Origin: Dromaius novaehollandiae | Lineage: Eukaryota; Chordata; Aves; Casuariiformes; Dromaiidae | Assembly: GCF_036370855.1 (NCBI RefSeq) | Contig: NC_088106.1 | Location: 34,982,501-35,046,500, forward strand | DNA length: 64,000 bases | Direction of reading: 5' to 3' | In this document: positions 39,010 to 49,100 of the stretch, piece by piece | How positions within the stretch are numbered: the stretch's first letter is position 1 | Layout: each line of letters begins with the position of its first letter | Notes under the pieces: model-generated | The model's input: the letters and a program-made list of their open reading frames with translations, nothing else | Told to the model about the DNA's origin: nothing | Database searches by the model: none | Position numbers and translations under genes: made by a program

Positions 39010-39240
39010 ACATGCCTTTGCCTGTAGCCTTCCTCTTTGCTGCAAAAGTCAGCAACATCCTTGGGGCAATAACAGCAGAGTAGCTGACATCTAAGATGGG
39101 CAGGTTACTAAGAAGGAAATACATGGGAGCATGCAGCTGAGACTCAGTCTTGATTAACATCACCATCTCAAAGTTTCCCACCAGAATCAGTAAGTAAATG
39201 AAAGAAAACCCCACAATTAGCATAACCAGTGTGTTAAAGG
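39010..39240 (-). pseudogene. Olfactory receptor N-terminal fragment
   Basis: The minus strand encodes FIYLLILVGNFEMVMLI (TM1; GN motif), SQLHAPMYFLLSNLPILDVS (loop 1 to TM2) and APRMLLTFAAKRKA (start of extracellular loop 1). After KRKA the OR reading stops and a poly-A run on the minus strand follows (39001 down to 38982). The start codon and the first 20 or so residues are not clear. The fragment lies at the edge where the sequence turns GC-rich (about 39,245). Confidence 0.82.
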
Positions 39241-39244
39241 ATGT

Positions 39245-40420
39245 TATAGAGTCACTGTCCTGGCAGGCTCTGGGAACCAGGGATCCCTCCTACCTGGCCA
39301 CTGGAGCCCAGCCTAGTGAGGCTGGGGATCTGGAAGGCTTTCTGTCCCAGGCTGATGGAGGCAGCTGCTGCTCTTCCATTTGCAGGTTCAGTCAATAGCA
39401 AGGCTGAGCCCTCTGTCCCTCTAATATCCCTACCCAGACTCTGGGCCTCTTGCTCAACGGCTAGTCCAGCCTGGAGTTTGCTGGAGAATCCCACCCCAAC
39501 GCACACCAGGTTAGGGAAAAACACCGTGGCCCCCTCAGCAGCTGGTGCCCAAGCACATGGGTGCTATGAAATGCGGTCCAGCACCAGCCACTAACACTGA
39601 GACCCTCACTCTACTCACCCCCCCTCCACCCCCAGCTGGCCTGCACAATACATGGGCAATATGAGTCCTGAGCACCTGAGACCCTCTCTCACCTCAGTTA
39701 CTGGCATCACAATCATGGGGGCCACTGCTGTCTCAGCTCTGACTCCAGTTGCTGGCCCCAAATTTGCTCACTCAGATCTCTCCAGTTGCTGGCACCTAGA
39801 CCTTACAGCACTCACACACAGGGGCAGAGTGAAGTTACATGGAAAGATAGTTGAGAGGATTTAACAGGAAGATAGGATAGACTGCGGTGATGAGCCGCAG
39901 GGCTCTGTCACACAAGCATAATGACTGGCAACTGCTTACATATGACCAGTCCCTTTTACACACCACTTCCCTATTCCCCTTCTGTGTTCCTCCCTCATCC
40001 CCTGCCCTACATATTGCTTTGTCAGTTCTGCATGTTTCCAGAACACTCCATGAACAACTTGAAATCCTCAATTACAAAGTCCAGGTTATCCCTCTCCAAA
40101 ACTATGCCTATGGTTTCTTAATGGCCAATTCATTAGAGACTGGAGACTTTTGGTCTTTGTCATTGTCTGTTATTCCTTGCCTATCAGGTTCAGCTCTGTG
40201 GGGTTTTTTTATCACTTCCCCCTTTGTCCTTGATCAGATATCCTTAATGAAGCAGATGCTCTGAAAATTCACAAACCCTTACATTGTCTACTGTGAGCTG
40301 CTGCCTATTCCATTGTCTATTAGGCAAGGGCTTTCAAAGAGATCAGATTTGGATACAGGCAAAGGAACTCCTTCAGAAACCTTGCAATGCAGCTCAGAGG
40401 GTATTTTATTCTTGGGATCT
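39245..40420. other. GC-richer flank, nothing recognised
   Basis: No gene is recognised. This is the start of the GC-richer right half of the window. A local AGCTGGTGCCC/GTTGCTGGC/AGTTGCTGGCACC wording recurs at about 39540, 39750 and 39784, suggesting a decayed tandem repeat. Confidence 0.35.
40301..40327. repeat. Short repeated motif, copy 1
   Basis: The motif TGCCTATTCC-A-TTGTCTATTAGGCA has inverted ends TGCCTA/TAGGCA. A second copy with one base changed (CCATGG in the centre) lies at 55961-55984. It is 27 bases long and found only twice in the window. Confidence 0.6.
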
Positions 40421-40763
40421 CCTGGCCTTGCTCGTGTCACGCTGCACACTCTCTGCCCGGGCTCTTCACAGAGGCCGGGGTGGCAATGCAATAGACAATG
40501 TGGGCATGTCTGAAAATCAAGGGGTGCCTCTCCTTTCACTTCCCACCCCCGGGCTGGAGCCTGCCATTCCCCAGCGAGGATGAAACCTGAGCACTGTGCC
40601 ATAGCATCCAACCCCGCCAGGTGACGTGTCACCACGACTCACCAGCAAGTGTCAACACACATGCTGGTGGGCCAGAGGAGGATGAGGGAATCTTGCTTTT
40701 GGTGCACAATTCCTCCTCTGCCATCTTCTTCATGCCCAGGCCCCTTCTTGCCACTGCAGAGCA
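40421..40763 (+). repeat. 343-bp direct repeat, copy 1
   Basis: The stretch aligns base for base, without gaps, to 60481-60823. I count 19 differences in 343 positions (about 94.5% identity). The sequence on either side of the two copies is unrelated. It encodes nothing recognisable. The two copies bracket the ATAD2-like pseudogene. Confidence 0.92.
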
Positions 40764-42660
40764 TCTGCAGCTCACAGGGCCCCAGCCAGTGCTTCAGGCA
40801 GAAGGTCCTGCCTCCTCTGCAGAGAGGAACAGCAGGGGCTGACTTGGAGGCTGCTTCCTTGGGCCATGCTGGGAATCCCCCTGGCAGAGTCTCGGGAACG
40901 GAGGCCAGAGTCCACAGTGGTAGAAATCTGCCACAGTCACTGCCCCCACGGGCACCTGCTGTGGAGGTCGGAGCTGGGGCCATGGGGCAGGAGGTCAGAG
41001 TTGGGCTCTGTGGGGCACTGGGACAGAGCTGTGGCCTTGGGGCAGTGAGTGGCAGCTGGGTCTGTGGAGCAGGAGGTCCGGGCCGGGGCTGTGGGGCAGG
41101 GGGAAAGAGCTGTCTGGGGCCCCATAGAGGGCAGGGGCCGAGTCTGCCCGAGCTGAGCCTCAGTACCCCACACACTCCCACCGGCCCAGGCCTGGTGTGG
41201 CAGTGCCGAGGTGCCGGTGCCTTGAGGGAGCTGCCTTCCTGGAATCTTAAAGCCATGGGCTCAGTGTGCCCTTCGTGTATCTGTCTGCTTTCCCGGGGGG
41301 TGCAGTCGTGTGCCTTGCAACTGCCTTGATTGCTCCCTTGGCATACTCCAGGCTCCTTTGCACAACCTTAGATCCCTTCTCCATGCATGCTCTGGTCCCC
41401 TCATGCATGCTAAAGTCTCCTCCACTCCTCTCCCTGCATCCTCAGGTACCTTCCATTTCCCTCCGTGAGCACCCTGAGTCCCCTGCTTCCCCCTCCCTCA
41501 GCAGTCTTCTCCCTTCCATCTCCCCCGAGGCATGCTCTGATCCCCACCGTTGCTCACCACGCACACTCTCAGCCCCTCCGTTCCCTTCCCTCTGTGCTCC
41601 CATTCCCTCCATTCACCTCCCAGCATGCTCACATCCCCTCCCTTTTCCCCCACTCACACTCCCCTCTGCAGCTTCTCTCCTCTGCAGTCAGTGAATGAAA
41701 ATAGGTTTTGGGGTTCCAGTGATAATCCCAGCCTGGCCCCACCCTTCACTTTGTTTTGCTCTGTTAGGATCACATCTTTAAACCCCCTCCAAATTAGAAC
41801 CCACCCCAAGACCAGGATTCCCAGAGGCTGCCTCTAACGCAGAGAGAATTTAGTGCCGAGGGGAAGAAATAACCTTTCCGATAAGCTTTTTTTTTTTTTT
41901 TTCTTCCTGATTTTCCCAGGCTCTTACACTGTTGGGAGCCATTCATGGTGGATTTGCCTTAACACAGTTTTCAGGGTGAGAGAGCAAACCCCTCTGCTCC
42001 TCCACTAGGCCATGGCATCTCCATTCCTGAGGCCTAGTGAAGCAACAGCTGGGACTTTGCCCTTCCTCCGCAGAGGCTGAGTGAGTGCAATCACAGTCTT
42101 CCTCTTTATTCATTCAGGTGCTTATTTAGGCCTTCCTTCCTCAGCAGAGCCTCTCCTTGCCAGCAGTTACAGCCCCGCAACCCTGATTTGGGGACATCTC
42201 AGGAGCGGCATGCCTGAGATGAGCCCCAGCCTGGGGAACCCCTCCTGTTGCTCCCTGTGCCCCCTGGCATCCTTGGGGAGTGGGCAGTGAGGTGGGGGCA
42301 GCTCCCTAAAGTGCCCCAGGCAGCTCCCCTTACCCTTGCAGGGCCAACCTTGGCAGCGCCTTGGGGGGTAAAGGGGTCCCTGCAGCCCCTCTGTGACATG
42401 GGCTGGGGCATCACGCAGTGCATCGCAGCAACGGCTGCCCCCTCCCCATATGGCCCCGGGAGCCTGAGCTGGGCCCAGGCACTTGGGGGCTGCTCTCACC
42501 ACGGCTCTGCCCTGCCCTGCTGTGCTCTGCGCTGTTCTGGAGGAGCTGCTGTGCTGTGAGCAGGAGAAGGCGAGAGGAGGTGGTGAGACAGCAAAAGACG
42601 CTGTTTGGTTACCTTCCCAGGAGGATGTTGGAGAGGAGCGGTTTGTCCTGGCTGCAAGAG
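40764..42660. other. GC-rich, pyrimidine-rich stretch without gene
   Basis: No gene is recognised. From about 41380 to 41690 the + strand is C/T-rich with loosely repeated phrases (GCATGCTCTG, CCCTCC, CATGCTCACATCCCC) of about 40-60 bases, probably a decayed minisatellite. Between 40970 and 41110 a G-rich wording (GGGGCAGGAGGTCAGAGTTG, then GGGGCAGTGAG, then GGAGCAGGAGGTC) also recurs. The open frames on both strands here are products of this GC bias. Confidence 0.45.
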
Positions 42661-42669
42661 CTATTTGGA

Positions 42670-43373
42670 CTAAGTCGGTAGGCTGGTTATTCCCTCTGTG
42701 CCCCTAAGGAAGTCCGCAGTGCTGCTGGGAATTGCTGCCTGTGGAAGACCTCCATAATATGGCACTGTCAGGGCTGCAGAACTTGTGCATTTAGAATCTT
42801 TGTTCCCCAGCAGCATGTCCAGCCCTGTGTCACTATTCCCTTGTCGGCTGCGGCCACAGGACCTTTGGTCCTCGCTCCAATAACTGTCCCCTCCTTTGCT
42901 GCTGTCACACTTGTGGTCCTTGGTATTGTGGAACCAACCTGGTTTGACAGGAGTGTTTTGGAGGTAGACGGTCATGGCTACTGAAGTCTCTGAGGACTGA
43001 GAAGGTGCGTGAGAGGAGGAACTGTAAAGGTGCTTCATGTCTAAAGAATTTGCAGACAGCTCCTGTGTAATTCCCTGTTGCTGCTGTCTTTGGTTTTGGA
43101 TTATCATTCCACCCAGACCTTCGGACTACTGGCACTCGTGTCTATGGGCTCAGTAATTTCCGTATTGTCTTGTGGACCAAACGCTTGCTTCACTCTCAGG
43201 ACGTTTACCTTGTCCTCTTCAGCAATTTTCTTTGCCTGAGAAACTTCTTCAAAAGTAAAGAACTTTTCTTCCATGCTTACAAAAGTTGATATGGGCTTCA
43301 TATTGCTGTTTGAGTTCAGATTCTGAGGAAGAATGGACCTCAGGCAGACTGAGGGAGTCCTTACAGAAGTCAA
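42670..43373 (-). other. Two abutting minus-strand reading frames, unidentified
   Basis: Reading frame A (43373 to 43104; 89 codons from ATG) contains MEEKFFTFEEVSQAKKIAEE and KVNVLRVKQAFGPQDN. Frame B (43107 to 42670; 145 codons) is Gln/Ser-rich at its start (NQRQQQQGITQEL) and overlaps frame A by a few bases, as if one frameshift split a single frame of about 230 codons. The residue mix (charged helix, then polar Q/S/N linker) looks more like real protein than chance. I do not recognise the family. It lies immediately upstream of, and opposite to, the ATAD2-like pseudogene. It could be an old retrocopy or an unknown gene's exon. Confidence 0.3.
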
Positions 43374-43499
43374 AATGTCTTTACCTTGCTCCTTTTCGGT
43401 AAGTAATGTATTTCACACAGCACAATGATGCCACTGCTGAAAGAACTTCCTCCAAAGTGTACCCCAGTCTAAAAGAGCCTGTACCTTTGCTCCCTATAG

Positions 43500-44335
43500 G
43501 CATGCTATAGTGTGAGAGAAAGGAAACTTGTTGAATGCTATCAAGCTCCGCTGGAAAGCAGGTTATAGGCAGTTTCTCGGAAGGGCTAATTTCTCATGTA
43601 TAAGGGGGATAGAAGATGTTAAATGAAAACATAGGTATGCACAGTGCAATCAGAAATTATAGCTAGGCTCTGTAATTTTAGGGCCATCAAAGGCTGGTGG
43701 ACACCGAGAAGGGGAAGATGGCCAAGATGCTCACAAGGAGTATAACCTTCAGCCCAGGAGTAGTTGTCCAGTATGAAGAGTCTTTGGAAGGTGGGTTATG
43801 TGCACAGTTTGTCAGAAGGGCTGATTCCTTGTGCTTAAGGGTGGGAGGAATAAGTCCTTGAATGACAATGTGCATATGCAGAGACAAACAAGAAATTATG
43901 TCTTGGTACTATAATTACAGGGTCCTCAGAAGACGATGAAGAGCAGGAAGAGGCTGATGGCGAAGATACTCCAAAGCCATCTAACCTTAGGCAAACTGCT
44001 GAAGAGGCTCAAGCCCCGCTGAAAGGTAGGCTATATGCGGAGCCTCTCTGAAGGGCTAATTTCTTGTGTATAAGTGGGATACAGGTTGTTGAATGAAACT
44101 CTATACGTGTACAGACAAATAAGAAGTTCTCTCTAGGTTCTACAGTCACAGGGGCAACACAAGAAGGTGAAGGCCGAGAAGGGGAAGATGGCAAAGATCC
44201 CTGCAAGGAGTATAACCTTCGACCCAGGAAGACTGTCCTGTACTTCCAGGATCCATTGGAAAGTAGGTTACATGCACAGTTTCTCAGAAGAGCTGATTTC
44301 TTGTGTACAGTGGGCTAGAAGTTGCTAGATGAAAA
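43500..44335 (+). repeat. Tandem 235-bp array of an acidic ATAD2-like exon
   Basis: Three full units and a partial one, with the intron landmark AAGGGCTAAT (or variant) at 43581, 43816, 44051 and 44288, that is 235, 235 and 237 bases apart. Each unit holds an exon followed by an intron. Exon 0 (43500-43561) keeps only YQAPLES. Exon 1 (43682-43790) reads REGEDG..KEYNLQPR, then loses frame to a stop. Exon 2 (43921-44025) is open: SSEDDEEQEEADGEDTPKP, then SNLRQTAEEAQAPLK. Exon 3 (44152-44262) is open: REGEDGKDPCKEYNLRPRKT, then VLYFQDPLE. ATAD2 has one such acidic stretch ending YLRQRK..VYYQAPLE. Exons 2 and 3 both start and end in phase 1, so repetition keeps the frame. Confidence 0.85.
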
Positions 44336-44491
44336 GACGTATACCTCCCCCCCCACACACAACTTTCATTTCAATTCCTTGCCTTCATTCTGCAGGTAAA
44401 ACTCTCTCTTTGTGATTGAGAGGCATGTATCCTGTGCACATTGCAGTTCTTGGCCAGTGCGCATGCTCACTGCTGCTTTCCATTTCTTCAG

Positions 44492-44570
44492 GCCCATCTT
44501 CTCCTGTCAGGCAAAGGGCTGCATCTGCCCATGCTCGGTCACGAAGCCCATGCTGCAAAAGAACAAACAG
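44492..44570 (+). pseudogene. ATAD2-like exon: basic Ser/Arg linker
   Basis: The acceptor TTCTTCAG precedes 44492 and the donor GTTGGC follows 44570. It reads PSSPVRQRAASAHARSRSPC, then CKRTNR, matching the ATAD2 linker that ends SPYCKRMNR. Joined to the next exon it gives KRTNR-CLPLNS, skipping a Ser-rich segment present in ATAD2. Confidence 0.8.
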
Positions 44571-45107
44571 GTTGGCGTATGGATAGTGATAGTTCTCAGG
44601 GATCCATAGTGGTGCCACTCCCATCACTGAGTAATGCTTGAAAAGATTTTTCCGATTGATGGTCATGATGGGAAAAGCGCAGCACTGTAGCTGTGGCAGC
44701 TGGAGGGTCTAGAGGAAGCAAGGCTTTTTCTTTGGGAAAGAAGACAACTTTCATTAGCTAACAGCTTTTAAAAAGGCAGGATTTGGGGGCCAGCGATGAG
44801 ATGATTGCGGATGTCCTGGCTGAGAATGGGTATCTGCAATTCTTCTGTTCTACACTTGAAGCTAGAATCCCCTTCCATACATTGTCATTCAGCGATTTCA
44901 TCGTGTTGTATAAAAATGTCCACCTGCTTTTCTTCATGCTTGGATAGTGAATGCCAATCAATTCTAGGGAATTTTTAACAGTTTGGGAAGTTTATGTCAG
45001 TGTATAAGTGCTTCTACACTCACTTTCAATTATGAAAACCACAGCAATCTCGCTAACTGCATGTTCAGTTAGAGAGACCCTTTCCCTTTCTCTTTCATTC
45101 ACATCAG

Positions 45108-45216
45108 GTGCCTACCCCTAAACTCTGGGAAAGACGAATTCAAGGGAAAGCATGTGGACGGAAGGAAAACCGGAACCACCTTGCCGGAAGTTGATCCAGT
45201 GCAAACTGAGAGTTCG
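45108..45216 (+). pseudogene. ATAD2-like exon: pre-AAA segment
   Basis: Reads CLPLNSGKDEFKGKHVDGRK, then TGTTLPEVDPVQTESS; ATAD2 has RCLPLNFRKDELKG at this place. Donor GTAAGG. The frame is intact. Confidence 0.88.
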
Positions 45217-45456
45217 GTAAGGAGCGGTAACTCATTGTGTCAGTGGGGACTTTTCTAGGGGTCATGAAAAACCTTCCCTACTGTGCTGTTGACAGCTCCC
45301 AGGCTTTACAGTTTTCTCTCAGGGAACTTCAAGATCGTCCTGAACCTTGCCTTTGTGCTGGCATAGGAAGCACTAAGGAAGTTTGGAGGAAGCCTTTTTT
45401 TCTAGGATGCAGCTTTCTCTGACCTCTGACATGTCTTCTGTTGCATGTCTCTTTAG

Positions 45457-45572
45457 GTATGCTTTGATGGTGTGGGCAGTCTCTCTCACCACATTTCAGC
45501 CTTAAAGGAGATGGTCCTGTTCCCACTGCTTTACCCAGAATTCTTTGAGAGATTCCAAATCCAACCCCCCAG
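45457..45572 (+). pseudogene. ATAD2-like exon: start of AAA module 1
   Basis: Reads VCFDGVGSLSHHISALKEMV, then LFPLLYPEFFERFQIQPP. In the family this is the VGG.L..HI..LKEMV..PLLYPE helix before Walker A. The first Arg of the family's VRFD is Cys here. The frame is intact. Confidence 0.93.
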
Positions 45573-46169
45573 GTAACAGGCGATGCATTAGAACTACAGA
45601 GCTAAATGTTGTGATATGCTTTTTAACATGAAAAGTATTCTTCTTCTTTTTTTTTTTTTTTTGGAGGGGCAATATCTCAAGACTTAAAGGCTAGCTTTAT
45701 ATATTCTTGGCCAACAAAGCTTAACTCACTGGATGTTGAAACATGACTTTAAATCCTCCCCTTTCTATACCTTTAAAAGTATTGCAGATCTTCAGATGTT
45801 TTGCTGCTTTGTTCATAGGAATTCTTTTTTCCAGTTGATGTTTTAAGTAGGGTGTGGAAACAGGGAAGACCTTTTTCAGTCTCCCAGCTTAAGGCTTCCT
45901 CCCCAGCAGTTGCCAACAAATTCTGGAAGGCACAGTCCAAGAGCTTTGAATTTTGCAGGGAGAAAGACAGTCTTTGCTCTCAAATCTTGCCTCTTAGCAA
46001 CACTTGCACCTCTTTGGACTTTCCTCGCACTGCAGCTCTGCCTGCTTTCAAATATTGGAAATGTTTTGATTAGGAGGGAAGGCTGCTTTGCTTTCACAAT
46101 GGGGGTTGTCGTAGGCACTTTTCCATGTTTTTGCTGAAGCTACATAAATCTCTCTTTTTCATGTTGCAG

Positions 46170-46344
46170 AGGCTGTCTGTTTTATGGCCCACCAGGCACT
46201 GGAAAGACACTGGTGGCTCGAGCGCTCGCGAATGAATGTAGGCAGGGAGACAGGAGAATAGCGTTCTTCATGAGAAAAGGTGCCGACTGCCTCAGCCAGT
46301 GGGTGGGAGAATCCGAGCGACAGCTGCGCTCATTATTTCAGCAG
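46170..46344 (+). pseudogene. ATAD2-like exon: Walker A and pore segment
   Basis: Reads [20 protein letters not shown], then [20 protein letters not shown], then [18 protein letters not shown]. The P-loop GPPGTGKT and the WVGESER motif of AAA+ proteins are intact. Donor GTAAGG. Confidence 0.95.
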
Positions 46345-46645
46345 GTAAGGAGGGAATGAGCTACAGGTTCGGTCAGAGTTGGACCTCTACTTTTTCATGG
46401 TGGATGTCTTCCAGGAGAATTTGGCCTCATGGGCAGCTGGGCAGTGTCTCCTGTTGAAAAATGAACACCAGTGTTTCCTTTTTCCCTGCTGTCCTGCTTT
46501 GCCTGAGGGGCTGGAAATCTTGCAGAAGTTGGGTCCAGCACAGTGTCAGTGCCTTTGCAGCCATAATGTTTCTCCTGCATGGTCTTGCTGAGTAGTGCTT
46601 TGTTCTATATACATCAATATGACTGCCTCTGTACTTCCTTTCCAG

Positions 46646-46734
46646 GCCTATGAGATGCAGCCTTCGATTATTTTCTTTGATGAGATCGATGGTCTTGCTC
46701 CTGTGTGCTCCAGTTGCCAAGACCAGATTCATAG
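46646..46734 (+). pseudogene. ATAD2-like exon: Walker B
   Basis: Reads AYEMQPSIIFFDEIDGLAPV, then CSSCQDQIH, ending in a split Ser codon (AG). Walker B DEID is intact. Two arginines of the family's VRSSRQDQ are Cys, both explicable by C-to-T change at CpG. Confidence 0.95.
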
Positions 46735-47089
46735 GTACTTCCTTTTTCTTCCATTTCCATGTAATCTGCTTCACCTCTAGGAAAAGAAGACCCACCTGCT
46801 TCCCTTTATACGACACACACGCTTATTCTGAACTCCTCGAGTACAATGACACAGCGCTTCATAGGATTTTGAAGACAAGAGTTGAAATTAGGTCACTAAG
46901 CTTGGTGTCCAGACAAGGTCGCTCTCGAGACCTTGCCTCATTTTTTCTGTCTTACAATGAGGCCTTTTGCTAATCAACAGCTCATCCACAAAAGCTTGTC
47001 CTTTTTGAGTGACGTGACTTTGGAGAAAGTCATGCTGGAGGTAACAACAGCTACTAAACCAGGGAATCCAAATAACTTTTTTTTGTCAG

Positions 47090-47249
47090 TTTTATTGTCA
47101 CAACGCTCCTGGCACTTATGGATGGCTGACACAGCAGAGGAGAGATCATAGTCATTGGAGCCACCAACAGGCCAGACTCCCTGGATCCTGCTTTACGAAG
47201 GCCTGGACGCTTTGACAGGGAGTTCCTTTTCACCTTGCCAAACAAGGAG
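47090..47249 (+). pseudogene. ATAD2-like exon: sensor 1 and Arg fingers, with in-frame TGA
   Basis: Reads FIVTTLLALMDG, stop, [20 protein letters not shown], then [23 protein letters not shown] at 47127-47129 stands where the family has Leu (ALMDGLDSRGE). The exon is 160 bases, so skipping it would shift the frame. Everything after the stop is in frame. Confidence 0.93.
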
Positions 47250-47661
47250 GTAAGGCTGTTCAGTCAACCTTCCTGCTACTGGGGCAAAGCCTTGCTTGGC
47301 AAGAAAACCAGGCTGCCGCACAGCATCTCCGAGAGTGAGGAAGGAAAGAAGTGGTGTATGTGCTGCACACCTCCCTGTTCCCCAAACAGAACCAGCAGGA
47401 AGGCTGCAAGCAGGAGTTTCACTCCGGCTGGAGCACATGGACAATCTTCCTTCCCCACGTGCTTTCTCTTTGCTTAGTTAGTGAGTCCACCTAGGCACTT
47501 GCCTTCTGAAGTTGCCGCCTTGCTCTCAGTTTGCCATTTGGGAAAGCCTCGGAGGAAAAGTTGGGCTGGAGTGTGGCCGGGGGGGCAGGGGTTGTGCACT
47601 GTTTATTTTGTTTTGAGAAAAAGGTTTAAGACAAACCAAAATGTAACCATCTGGTTTGTAG

Positions 47662-47752
47662 GCTCGAAAAGAGATTTTCAAGATCCACACGAGAGACTGG
47701 AGCCCCAAGCCACTGGACGCATTGCTTGACGAGCTTGCTGAAAAATGCGTCG
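47662..47752 (+). pseudogene. ATAD2-like exon: AAA lid, part 1
   Basis: Reads ARKEIFKIHTRDWSPKPLDA, then LLDELAEKCV, ending one base into Gly. The family has ARKEILKIHTRDWNPKP here. The frame is intact. Confidence 0.94.
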
Positions 47753-48215
47753 GTAAGATGAAAAAGCACCCCCAGTTCCTGCCTGTGCCTGGGGCGTGAC
47801 AGCGTCTGAGCTTGTGCCAGGCAGTCCCCAAGCTCCCATGCCTTCCCTCAGAATTCCACGCCCACGAGCCAGGTGGCATGACTTGGTTGCTGTCAGAGTG
47901 GGATGCTTCTGTCTACTTCCCTTCCCTCCCCCCTCAGAACATGGAAGGGTCTGCGGGGCATCTTCCTCAGGAGCTAAGTTTGGCTCAGAGGGCTACTTCC
48001 AAAGCACAGGCTATAGGGTGCTGTGCCTCCCATAATGCAAGTTCCCCATCATGGAACTCCTCTGCAGTGCAGGAACTCTTTTTCCATTGTCCGTGAAACT
48101 CTTCTCCCATTGGGCCACGTGCAAAGACTGAGAATGTCCCTTTGCAAAGCCCATCCTTGACTCCTTTGTGGTGCCTGAGGCTGACATACCTTTTGATTCT
48201 GCTCTTGCTGGTTAG

Positions 48216-48530
48216 GATACTGTGGGGCTGCTATCCAATCCCTCTGTGCTGAAGCTGCCCTCTGTGCTTTGCATCGATGCTATCCCCAGATCTACACAAG
48301 CAGTCAGAAGCTGCAGATCGATGTTGCTGCCATTGAAATCACAGCAACAGATTTTCTTGTGGCTATGCAGAAGACTGCACCAGCTTCACAGAGGGCTGTG
48401 GCTTCCTCTGGACAACCACTGTCACCAGTTTCCAAGCCATTGCTTCAGAACACGCTAGAGAGACTCCTCAAAGGCGTGCAGAGGGTATTTCCCCACGCAG
48501 CACTTGCACTTAAGAAGGACCAACAGCCAG
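48216..48530 (+). pseudogene. ATAD2-like exon: AAA lid, part 2
   Basis: The longest surviving exon (315 bases). It reads YCGAAIQSLCAEAALCALHR, then CYPQIYTSSQKLQID, then DFLVAMQKTAPASQRAV, then KPLLQNTLERLLKGVQRVFP. These blocks track ATAD2 (GYCGADIKS.CAEAALCAL, AMQKMIPASQRAV, KPLLQNT) more closely than ATAD2B. No stop. Confidence 0.95.
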
Positions 48531-48994
48531 GTAAGGCCATAGCATTCACTGTCATAAAACTCTCCCAAAGCGAACACTGCTAGTTTGTGCAATGCACAGA
48601 AACAAAGCTTTCAGTCAGGATGAGGTGAAGTTGAATGGTAGAGAGGGAAGAGCTGGGAACTCCTCCCACTTCACAGTAGAGAACAGTAGTGTGTTCTCCA
48701 CTCAAGCATCCAGTTTCTGAAGGCTGTCAGCATCATCTTTGCTGTTTCCAAGGAGAAAAGGAGCTTTCGCCGCTAGCAACACATAGCTCGCACAAATCCA
48801 GACACTTGGGAGAGCTTTGTAGAGACTGAGGGCTTTGGAAATGGCATTCAGTGTATGCCCCTCAGGTGAAGAAATGCAAGGCCCTGGGTTTCAGCTCTCA
48901 GTTAGAAGCTGTCTTAGTGCAAGAGAAGGTTGCAGACTCTGTGGGAAAGTTAACAAGCCTCTCTTGCCTTCTCATGGTACCACTCCTCTCTTAG

Positions 48995-49100
48995 AAAACG
49001 ACTGCGTGCACAGTGATGAGGAGTCACCTTCTGGTCCTGAAGATAAGCCGTTTCATCCCAGGCCTGGCCAGCAAAAGCAAACCTTCCTTAACTGTAACAG
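48995..49100 (+). pseudogene. ATAD2-like exon: acidic linker between AAA modules
   Basis: Reads ENDCVHSDEESPSGPEDKPF, then HPRPGQQKQTFLNCN, with AG starting the next Ser or Arg codon. The family has an acidic ESD..YSDDD linker ending FLHLNRN. The frame is intact. Confidence 0.85.

Noticed and set aside
38982..39240. Retroposed OR (poly-A after the N-terminal half)
   Set aside because: The A run follows the middle of the coding sequence, not a 3' end, so it is more likely the tail of a neighbouring insertion.
40639..41329. Two overlapping frames of 205 (-) and 226 (+) codons
   Set aside because: They overlap antisense to one another in GC-rich repeated text that partly belongs to the 343-bp repeat; the products are Pro/Gly/Ser-rich without motif.
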